Source: Castellaniella caeni NBRC 101664 (lineage in GTDB: Bacteria; Pseudomonadota; Gammaproteobacteria; Burkholderiales; Burkholderiaceae_B). Taken from it: DNA of 64,000 nt. Numbering within the stretch: the stretch's first letter is position 1; every line of letters begins with the position of its first letter. Positions 57,440 through 64,000 of the stretch are shown here, one piece after another. The DNA is taken from positions 1-64,000 of the forward strand of contig NZ_BCWN01000004.1 of NCBI RefSeq assembly GCF_001592225.1, in the 5' to 3' direction. Below the pieces are notes generated by a model that ran no database searches, was not told the origin of the DNA, and saw only the letters and a program-made list of their open reading frames with translations. The position numbers were made by a program, and so were the translations under genes.

Positions 57440-58455
57440 TGCCGTACCAGAGCATGCTTTCTCAGGATGAAGTCGATGCGCTCCTGGCGGGCGTCACCGG
57501 CGAAGAATCCGCGGACGCGCCCGCCGCGGAGGCCCCGCAAGACGGCGTACGCCCCTACGATCTGGGGTCGCCCGACCGCGTCGTGCGCCACCGCATGCAG
57601 ACGCTCGAACTCATCAACGAACGCTTCGCGCGCCGCCTGCGTTCGATGTTCTTCGGCTTCATGCGGCGCAATGCCGACATCACCGTCAACAGCATCAAAA
57701 TCCAGACGTACTCCGAGTTCGAACGCAATCTGCCAGTGCCCAGCAACCTGAACATGGTGGCCATGAAACCACTGCGCGGCACGGGCCTGTTCTCGTTCGA
57801 CCCCAACCTGGTTTTCCTCGTCATCGACAGCCTGTTTGGCGGGCATGGGCGCTACAACACCCGGGTCGAGGGGCGCGACTTCACCAACACCGAACAGCGC
57901 ATCATCCGCCGCCTGCTCAACCTCACGCTCGAGTGTTACGGCCAGGCCTGGGACGCCGTCTACCCCATCGAATTCGAATACATCCGCTCCGAGATGCACA
58001 CCAAGTTCGCCAGCATCGGGGCGGGCAACGACGTCATGGTGGTATCCTCGTTCAACATCGAGATGGGTTCGTCCGGGGGCAAGCTCATCGTCTGCCTGCC
58101 CTACTCGATGCTCGAACCCATCCGCGACCTGCTCACGCGCCCCTTGCAGCAATCGGCGGCCGATGCCATCGATCAGCGCTGGACGCAGCAGCTCTCCCGC
58201 GAGGTGCGCAGCGCCGAAGTCGAGATGAGCGTTGAATTCGCCCGCATCGAAACCTCGATCGCCGAGCTGCTGCACCTGGCGGTGGGCGACGTGCTGCCAG
58301 TCGAGGTTCAGCCCAGCGTCACGGCCCGCGTCGGCGGTGTTCCCGTGATGGAGTGCAACTACGGCACGTTCAACGGGCGCTACGCGCTGCGCGTGCAAAA
58401 AATCCTCACCACGCCTGGGGAATCCGACCAACTGCTAGCCCGCACCAAGAAATGA
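57439..58455 (+). CDS. fliM: Flagellar switch protein FliM
   Basis: 338 aa. N-terminal CheY-P docking peptide SQDEVDALLAG near 8-18, then the CheC-like middle domain (FSFDPNLVFLVIDSLFGGHG) and a FliN-like C-terminus (LPVEVQPSVTARVGGVPVMEC). Controls direction of rotation with FliG and FliN. Confidence 0.96.
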   Translation: MPYQSMLSQDEVDALLAGVTGEESADAPAAEAPQDGVRPYDLGSPDRVVRHRMQTLELINERFARRLRSMFFGFMRRNADITVNSIKIQTYSEFERNLPVPSNLNMVAMKPLRGTGLFSFDPNLVFLVIDSLFGGHGRYNTRVEGRDFTNTEQRIIRRLLNLTLECYGQAWDAVYPIEFEYIRSEMHTKFASIGAGNDVMVVSSFNIEMGSSGGKLIVCLPYSMLEPIRDLLTRPLQQSAADAIDQRWTQQLSREVRSAEVEMSVEFARIETSIAELLHLAVGDVLPVEVQPSVTARVGGVPVMECNYGTFNGRYALRVQKILTTPGESDQLLARTKK

Positions 58456-58985
58456 GCGATATCAAAGACAACGACCCCTCCCAGACGGAACCGGCCCCCG
58501 CGAGCAAGCTGGAAGACGATTGGGCCGCCGCGCTGGCCGAACAGCAAACGGCCCACGATCAGCCCACCCAGGCCGCCGGCCTGAGCACGGAAGACGACTG
58601 GGCCGCCGCGCTGGCCGAGCAGACGGCGGCCACGCAGGCCGCCCCGGCGCCCGAAGGCGCCCAGGCCGCGGCCGCCCAGGTCTTCCAGCCCCTGGTGGGA
58701 CAAGTCACCGAAGGCGACAGCGACATCGACATGATCATGGACATCCCCGTCCAGCTGTCGGTCGAACTCGGGCGCACCCGTCTCACGATCAAGAACATCC
58801 TGCAGCTGGGCCAGGGCTCGGTCGTCGAGCTCGACGGCCTGGCCGGCGAGCCCATGGACATCTTCGTCAACGGCTATCTCATCGCCCAGGGCGAAGTCGT
58901 CGTCGTCGATGAAAAATACGGCATTCGCGTCACCGACATCATCACCCCGTCCGATCGTATCGCACGGCTGAACAACCGGCGCTAA
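58452..58985 (+). CDS. fliN: Flagellar switch protein FliN
   Basis: 177 aa, longer than E. coli FliN (137). The SpoA-type C-terminus (DIDMIMDIPVQLSVELGRT) is standard. The N-terminal extension carries the motif EDDWAAALAEQ twice. The E. coli N-terminus has a single similar motif (DDLWAEALSEQ). Overlaps fliM by ATGA. Confidence 0.95.
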   Translation: MSDIKDNDPSQTEPAPASKLEDDWAAALAEQQTAHDQPTQAAGLSTEDDWAAALAEQTAATQAAPAPEGAQAAAAQVFQPLVGQVTEGDSDIDMIMDIPVQLSVELGRTRLTIKNILQLGQGSVVELDGLAGEPMDIFVNGYLIAQGEVVVVDEKYGIRVTDIITPSDRIARLNNRR

Positions 58986-58998
58986 GCCCGCTCAGACC

Positions 58999-59307
58999 AT
59001 GGATCAGGGCCAGCTGCTGCGCGTCATCCTGTCGCTGCTGTTCATCCTGGGCCTGCTGCTGGCCCTGGCCTGGGCGGCGCGGCGCGGCGGCTGGCTACGC
59101 CAGAGCACCCACGGCACGCAGCTGCGCATCCTGGGCACGCAAAGCCTGGGGGCGCGCTGTTCGATCACCGTGGTTCAAGTCGAAGACAGCCGCCTGGTGC
59201 TGGGCGTCACCCCGCAGCAGGTCACGCTGTTGCACACGCTGCCCGCCAGCGCCTCTTCCCCCGACGACTTTGCCGACGCGCTGGGCAAGGCCGCCGCCAG
59301 AACCTGA
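58999..59307 (+). CDS. fliO: Flagellar export assembly protein FliO
   Basis: 102 aa. One membrane helix ([21 protein letters not shown]) and a short cytoplasmic tail ([29 protein letters not shown] in part). Helps FliP assemble. Shares one base with fliP (TGATG). Confidence 0.9.
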   Translation: MDQGQLLRVILSLLFILGLLLALAWAARRGGWLRQSTHGTQLRILGTQSLGARCSITVVQVEDSRLVLGVTPQQVTLLHTLPASASSPDDFADALGKAAART

Positions 59308-60092
59308 TGCACCGTTTCTCTCTTTCCCGCATGCTCCGCCTGCCCGGCCCCGGGGCCTGCGCGCTCGCCGTTCTGCTGCTGATACTGGCCTGGCCCCTCA
59401 GCGGCCTGGCCCAGGCCACCCTGCCCGCCCTGACGAACACCCCCGGCCCCAACGGCACGGAAACCTGGTCGCTCAGTGTGCAGACCCTGGTCATGCTGAC
59501 CATGCTGTCGTTCCTGCCGGCGGCGCTGCTGATGATGACCAGCTTCACGCGCATCATCATCGTGCTGGGCCTGCTGCGCAACGCGCTGGGCACGGGGGTA
59601 TCGCCGCCCAATGCCGTGTTGGTGGGCCTGGCGCTGTTTCTCACTTTCTTCACGATGTCGCCGGTGTTCGACCAGATCTACACCCAGGCCTACCAGCCGC
59701 TGGCCAGCGACAAGATCACCTTCGAGCAGGCCCTGGACGTCGGCAGCCAGCCGCTCAAGACCTTCATGCTGCGCCAGACGCGCGAGGCCGATCTCAGCAT
59801 GTTCGCCGAGATGGCGAAGGTGGGCCCCCTGGCATCCCCGGCGGACACCCCGCTGCGGGTGCTCGTACCCGCCTACGTCACCAGCGAGCTGAAAACCGCC
59901 TTCCAGATCGGCTTCACGATCTTCATCCCCTTTCTCATCATCGACCTGGTGGTGGCCAGCCTGCTGATGGCGCTGGGGATGATGATGGTGCCGCCCGTCA
60001 CCATTTCCCTGCCCTTCAAGCTGATGCTGTTCGTGCTGGCCGACGGCTGGCACCTGCTGCTGGGCTCGCTGGCCCGCAGCTTCTATCAATGA
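59307..60092 (+). CDS. fliP: Flagellar export gate protein FliP
   Basis: 261 aa. N-terminal signal peptide followed by gate helices ([17 protein letters not shown] and [23 protein letters not shown] in part). Core of the FliPQR export channel. Overlaps fliO. Confidence 0.96.
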   Translation: MHRFSLSRMLRLPGPGACALAVLLLILAWPLSGLAQATLPALTNTPGPNGTETWSLSVQTLVMLTMLSFLPAALLMMTSFTRIIIVLGLLRNALGTGVSPPNAVLVGLALFLTFFTMSPVFDQIYTQAYQPLASDKITFEQALDVGSQPLKTFMLRQTREADLSMFAEMAKVGPLASPADTPLRVLVPAYVTSELKTAFQIGFTIFIPFLIIDLVVASLLMALGMMMVPPVTISLPFKLMLFVLADGWHLLLGSLARSFYQ

Positions 60093-60102
60093 GAGCCCGC
60101 CG

Positions 60103-60372
60103 ATGACCCCGGAAGCCGTCATGTCCCTCACCTATCAGGCCCTGCGGGTGGCGCTGGTGATGGCCGGCCCGCTGCTACTGGTCACCCTGCTGGTGGGCCT
60201 CATCATCAGCATCTTCCAGGCGGCCACGCAGATCAACGAGATGACGCTGTCCTTCATCCCGAAGCTGCTGGCCGTAGGCACCACGCTGGTGCTGCTGGGG
60301 CCCTGGCTCATCACCACGATGGTCGATTACATCCAGACCCTGTTCAACTCGATACCCGGCCTGGCCAGCTGA
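60103..60372 (+). CDS. fliQ: Flagellar export gate protein FliQ
   Basis: 89 aa, two membrane helices (VALVMAGPLLLVTLLVGLII, and one around LLAVGTTLVLLGPWLIT). Part of the FliPQR ring. Ten bp after fliP. Confidence 0.95.
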   Translation: MTPEAVMSLTYQALRVALVMAGPLLLVTLLVGLIISIFQAATQINEMTLSFIPKLLAVGTTLVLLGPWLITTMVDYIQTLFNSIPGLAS

Positions 60373-60421
60373 CGCGGAGGGCCGACGTGTCCGAGACACC
60401 GCTTTCCCCCGCGCCCCAGCC

Positions 60422-61207
60422 ATGATCGACTTTCAGCTCGACCAGCTCTACGGCTGGATGAACGCTCTGCTGTGGCCACTGTTTCGCATTGCCGGGCTGG
60501 TGAGCCTCGCTCCCGTCCTGGGTGAATCCAGCATCCCGATGCGCCTCAAGGTGGGCTTTGCCGTGCTGTGCGCGATCGTGGTGGCGCCGCTCGCGGGGCC
60601 CATGCCCAGCGTCCCCCCGGCTTCTTATGCGGGCCTGTTGATCGCCCTGCAACAGGTGGTGATCGGCATGGCCCTGGGCCTGTGCATGCGCCTGATCTTC
60701 ACCGCCACCATGATGGCGGGCGAATTCATCGGTCTGCAGATGGGCCTGGCCTTCGCCTCGTTCTTCGATCCGGCCACCGGCGCCAACACCGCCGTGCTCT
60801 CGCGCCTGCTGAACCTGGTGGCCATGCTGATCTTCCTGGCGGTCAACGGCCACCTGCTGATGCTCGACGGCCTCATCCGCACATTCACCATCCTGCCCGT
60901 GGGCGCCAGCCTGAACCCCAACGGCTGGGGCGTCCTGCTCGACTGGAGCGCGCAGCTGTGGATCTCGGGGATGTTGCTAGCCCTGCCGCTGGTCATCGTG
61001 CTACTGACCATCAATCTGGCGCTGGGCATTCTCAACCGCACGGCGCAGCAGCTGTCGGTCTTTGCCGTGGGTTTCCCGATTTCGCTCACCACCGGCCTCA
61101 TCATGCTGGCCATCGTGCTGCCCCAGAGCAGCGACTTTCTGACGCGCTTCTTCGAGGAAGGCTATCAGGCCATGGCCCGCATCGCCCAGGGGCTCGCGGG
61201 CCAGTAG
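60422..61207 (+). CDS. fliR: Flagellar export gate protein FliR
   Basis: 261 aa, about six membrane helices. The FliR pattern is seen in LLALQQVVIGMALGLCMRLIF and GEFIGLQMGLAFASFFDP. Last gene of the fliF-R run; convergent with the lipoprotein gene 14 bp away. Confidence 0.95.
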   Translation: MIDFQLDQLYGWMNALLWPLFRIAGLVSLAPVLGESSIPMRLKVGFAVLCAIVVAPLAGPMPSVPPASYAGLLIALQQVVIGMALGLCMRLIFTATMMAGEFIGLQMGLAFASFFDPATGANTAVLSRLLNLVAMLIFLAVNGHLLMLDGLIRTFTILPVGASLNPNGWGVLLDWSAQLWISGMLLALPLVIVLLTINLALGILNRTAQQLSVFAVGFPISLTTGLIMLAIVLPQSSDFLTRFFEEGYQAMARIAQGLAGQ

Positions 61208-61221
61208 GACACGCCGGACGG

Positions 61222-61908
61222 TCAGCGCCCCGAGGGCGTATTCGGCGACAACGAATAGTGGGTGCCGGGCTGCACGGTCGAACCCGCGGGCAGCAGCGGC
61301 TGATCCGTCGCAAGCCCCGCCGCCGGGCTGGCGGCCCCCCCCGCACCGCCGGACATGCGCGTGGCGGAGGTCGCCGAAGTGGCGGGCGACGCTGCCGATA
61401 CCGGTGCGAGAGGCGGGGGCGCAGGCACGGGAATCGGCCCCTGCGCCGCATCGGCCGGGCTGGCGGCAGGCACCGGCTGGCCTTGTGCGGCGGCGACGCG
61501 GGCACGCGCCTGGGCGGCTTCGCGATCCGCTTCTTCTTGCGTCCGAGGGTGGTTCATGAGCGGCAGATTGATGCCGTTGGCCAGGCGCACGAAGCGGCCA
61601 TCGGGGCCAAAGAGCAGCCAGGCCTCCTGGCGAAAATACACGGCGTCCGTGGCCATGGTGCCTGTATAAGCCCAGCGCGCAAGCACCGAGCCATCGCCCT
61701 GCTGCCAGGTATCGACCGGCTGCGCGCCGAGATCGTCGGCGGCCTGCTGCAAGGTGGTGCGGCCCACCACCACTTTGTTCAGCCCCCCGGTATTGAAGGT
61801 CTGCCCAGTGACGCTGCAGCCCGCCAGCAAGCCGCTGGCGCCCGCGACCGCCAGCCAGGCGGCCCACCGACGGCGCGTGCTGCCCGCCATCACGCGATTC
61901 CATATCAT
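61222..61908 (-). CDS. Lipoprotein, SmpA/OmlA-like N-terminus with Pro/Ala-rich tail
   Basis: 228 aa. Lipobox LLAGCS near 26-31. LNKVVVGRTTLQQAADDLGAQP recalls the SmpA/BamE-like fold, and a Pro/Ala-rich C-terminal half is likely disordered. The ATG at 61908 has AAGGA nine bases upstream. Placed just after the chemoreceptor and probably cotranscribed with it; role unknown. Confidence 0.72.
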   Translation of the reverse strand: MIWNRVMAGSTRRRWAAWLAVAGASGLLAGCSVTGQTFNTGGLNKVVVGRTTLQQAADDLGAQPVDTWQQGDGSVLARWAYTGTMATDAVYFRQEAWLLFGPDGRFVRLANGINLPLMNHPRTQEEADREAAQARARVAAAQGQPVPAASPADAAQGPIPVPAPPPLAPVSAASPATSATSATRMSGGAGGAASPAAGLATDQPLLPAGSTVQPGTHYSLSPNTPSGR

Positions 61909-61910
61909 CT

Positions 61911-63686
61911 TCAGAATTCCTTCCAGTCTTCATTGTCTGCCGCCACGGCCCGGACGGCGCGTGGCGATTCGCGCCGCGTGGCGGCCTCGACACTGGAAAC
62001 ATCCAGGGCCACGGCGTCAGGCGCAGCGGCTCCAGGCAGCCGGGCGGCGGACGCCGCGCCCAGCGCCTCATGGGACAGTGCGGATTCGAGGGCAATATCC
62101 CCCGCAAGCGCCTGCTCGCTGAGCTGGAAGACGGCCAGCGACGTCTCGATCTCGGCCGCCAAGGATTCCAGCGAGCCCGCCGCCGTGGCCGCCTGCTGCA
62201 CCAGCAGCGCGTTTTGCTGCGTGACCGCATCCATCTGGGCGATGGCCAGGTTGACCTGGTCGATGCCTGTGGACTGCTCGACCGTGGCCGCCGTGATCTC
62301 GCCCATGATGTCGGACACCCGGCTGACCGCCTGCACGATCTCGTCCATGGTGGCGCCCGCCCGGTTGACCTGATCCGACCCGGCCCGCACGCGGCCCACC
62401 GAGTCATCGATCAGTGCCTTGATCTCTTTGGCCGCACCGGCGCTGCGCTGGGCCAGCGCCCGCACCTCGCTGGCCACCACGGCAAAGCCGCGGCCCTGTT
62501 CGCCCGCGCGGGCGGCCTCGACGGCGGCATTGAGCGCCAGGATATTGGTCTGGAAGGCGATGCTGTCGATCACACCGACGATGTCGGCGATTTTCTGCGA
62601 GCTGCCGGAGATGCCTTCCATGGTCTGCACCACTTCCTGGACGACCGCCCCGCCGCGCGAGGCGACCTGGTGCGCCGTGCCCGCCAGCTGGTTGGCCTGC
62701 TTGGCGTGCTCGGCATTCTGCTTGACCGTGCTGGCCAGCTGTTCCATGCTGGCGGCCGTCTGCTGCAGCGCGGCGGCCTGCTGATCGGTGCGACTGCTGA
62801 GGTCGAGGTTGCCGCGGGCAATGCCTTGCGTGCCCGACGTCATGCGATCCATGCGGGCGCGCACGCTGCGGATGAGCGATTCGAGCCCGTCGCGCATTTC
62901 TTTCAGGCCATACAGCAGGGCGCCGATTTCGTCACGCGAACGCGGGTGGATGGCCACGGCCAGGTTGCCGCCCGCCATGGTCTGCAGGTGGCGCCCCACA
63001 CTTTGCAGGGGGCGCAGCACCGTGCGCATCAAAATACGGTAGGTGACCAGCGCCAGCAGCACCGCCACCACCACCAGCGCCAGGAAACCGTAGTTGGCCC
63101 AGGAAAACTGCTGCGCCAGGGTTGCGCGGGACTGGGCGCTGCTGTTCTGGATGAATTGGTCGAACTGCCCGAAAGCGCGGTCCATGCCACGCGCGGCGCC
63201 GCGCAGGCGGCCTCGTTTGAGGGCTTCGAAGCCCTTGGCATCCTGCTGGGCGGCAAAGGTACGCAGCTGCTCGACCTGCGCCCAGTAATCCTTGAAGCTG
63301 GCGGTGAGGATGTGCTGCAGGGATTCGGTTTGCGAGCCCGCCAGCGCCCGACCGGCCAGCAGGGCGTCCATGTGCTCGTGCGAACGCTTGAGCAACTGGT
63401 CGGCCTGGCCAAGTTCCCAAAGCCGCTGTTTTTCATTGTTGATGGCCAGCGCGCCCTCGATCTGGGTGGCGGCCTGCTGGGCGTAGATGAGGGCGTTCTT
63501 GACGTCGGAATTGGCTTGTACGCCCACGACGGCCAACTGCCCGATGGTCCGCTGGCTTTGCTGCTGCACGAACCAGGCGCTGCCCACGGCGGCGAAGGTC
63601 AACAAGGACAACAGCCCGACCACGAACGTGAGCCGGGCTCGCAAGGATAGCGCCACAGGGCGGAATTTCGGAAAACGTACTTTCAT
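61911..63686 (-). CDS. Methyl-accepting chemotaxis protein with C-terminal CheR-binding-like tail
   Basis: 591 aa. Membrane helices near the start (LTFVVGLLSLLTFAAVGSAWF) and before the HAMP (FLALVVVAVLLALVTYRIL). Periplasmic helical-bundle sensor in between. Signalling tip [23 protein letters not shown]. The last residues DNEDWKEF resemble the NWETF-type pentapeptide that tethers CheR/CheB. Strong Shine-Dalgarno GAGGTGA before ATG. Confidence 0.92.
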   Translation of the reverse strand: MKVRFPKFRPVALSLRARLTFVVGLLSLLTFAAVGSAWFVQQQSQRTIGQLAVVGVQANSDVKNALIYAQQAATQIEGALAINNEKQRLWELGQADQLLKRSHEHMDALLAGRALAGSQTESLQHILTASFKDYWAQVEQLRTFAAQQDAKGFEALKRGRLRGAARGMDRAFGQFDQFIQNSSAQSRATLAQQFSWANYGFLALVVVAVLLALVTYRILMRTVLRPLQSVGRHLQTMAGGNLAVAIHPRSRDEIGALLYGLKEMRDGLESLIRSVRARMDRMTSGTQGIARGNLDLSSRTDQQAAALQQTAASMEQLASTVKQNAEHAKQANQLAGTAHQVASRGGAVVQEVVQTMEGISGSSQKIADIVGVIDSIAFQTNILALNAAVEAARAGEQGRGFAVVASEVRALAQRSAGAAKEIKALIDDSVGRVRAGSDQVNRAGATMDEIVQAVSRVSDIMGEITAATVEQSTGIDQVNLAIAQMDAVTQQNALLVQQAATAAGSLESLAAEIETSLAVFQLSEQALAGDIALESALSHEALGAASAARLPGAAAPDAVALDVSSVEAATRRESPRAVRAVAADNEDWKEF

Positions 63687-63744
63687 GTCACCTCACCTTC
63701 TGCTGATCGTCAGCATGCCATACGCGTGCTGCGTGCTACGGAAA

Positions 63745-63773
63745 GAAAACAGGGCCTTATGGGCCCTGTTTTC
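63745..63773 (-). terminator. Terminator between flgL and the chemoreceptor
   Basis: GAAAACAGGGC and GCCCTGTTTTC, 11-bp arms around CTTATGG. Serves flgL on the minus strand and separates it from the downstream receptor gene. Confidence 0.75.
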
Positions 63774-63853
63774 GGTAAACACTCCGTCCCTGCCGGGCGA
63801 AGAAGCGCCGGAAAGCCCCGCCATGAACAGGCGCGCCCGGCACCACGAAATAC

Positions 63854-64000
63854 CTATTTGCCCATATTGAAGAGACTCAAGCCCTGGATCGTCTGGAAGG
63901 CCAGGCCCGCGCCCTCGAGCGCCATCTTGCGCAGGCTGAGCTGCGTGGTGGCGGTGTAGTAGTCCAGGTCTTCGAGCCCCGAAAGCGCCTTGGTAAAGCC
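63854..64000 (-). CDS. flgL: 3' end of flgL, hook-filament junction protein (partial)
   Basis: 48 codons and a TAG stop, running off the right edge. The frame reads ALSGLEDLDYYTATTQLSL and then KMALEGAGLAFQTIQGLSLF, the C-terminal polymerisation helix of FlgL. The N-terminal part lies beyond the window. Confidence 0.85.
   Translation of the reverse strand, partial: GFTKALSGLEDLDYYTATTQLSLRKMALEGAGLAFQTIQGLSLFNMGK

Overview
The window comes from a GC-rich betaproteobacterial chromosome, most likely Burkholderiales of the Alcaligenaceae type. I base this on gene order (exbB-exbD-lpxK-Trm112-kdsB-adk, argF-DUF3579-argG, murJ-rpsT, clpA-clpS next to a cold shock gene), on the protein sequences and on high GC at third codon positions. 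I could not run a search, so the genus is open. Almost everything is coding and most of it is core chromosome.

Layout. 94-9968, minus strand: putA (proline catabolism), the pqiABC envelope-transport operon and clpA. 10104-13428: clpS, a cold shock gene, a DUF192 gene, sodB and xseA. 13805-20323, plus strand: exbB/exbD, lpxK, a Trm112-like gene, kdsB, adk, an SDR dehydrogenase, murJ and rpsT. 20456-23289: argF and argG around a DUF3579 gene. 23452-26002: tRNA-Ala(CGC) followed by a decayed integration region with a truncated integrase, a possible serine-recombinase scrap and two toxin-antitoxin modules (HigB/XRE-like and PrlF-YhaV). 26184-28268: a large orphan lipoprotein. 28589-33164: the stress trio prkA-yeaH-spoVR. 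33231-38571: a lone PAS protein, two chemoreceptors and a PIG-L deacetylase. 38646-43967: trmD, rimM, rpsP, tusA-like, alaS and a hemerythrin gene. 44146-64000: a large flagellar region.

The flagellar region holds fliA (sigma-28), flaG-fliD-fliS-fliT, a FliK-like gene and flhX. Convergent to these is fliE, then fliF-G-H-I-J-K-L-M-N-O-P-Q-R, then on the minus strand a chemoreceptor with a downstream lipoprotein, and the 3' end of flgL at the right edge. Many genes overlap at ATGA or TGATG junctions, so translational coupling is widespread. Sigma-28-type promoters precede flaG and the first chemoreceptor, so FliA made here probably serves them.

The best non-routine signals are a near-consensus NsrR operator over the hemerythrin promoter, paired palindromes over the prlF-yhaV promoter, a possibly leaderless HigB-like toxin, a fliE terminator hidden inside the flhX coding end, a duplicated N-terminal motif in FliN, and two adjacent perfect palindromes before the second chemoreceptor. 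I found no CRISPR array, rRNA, intact transposon or clear new multi-gene system.
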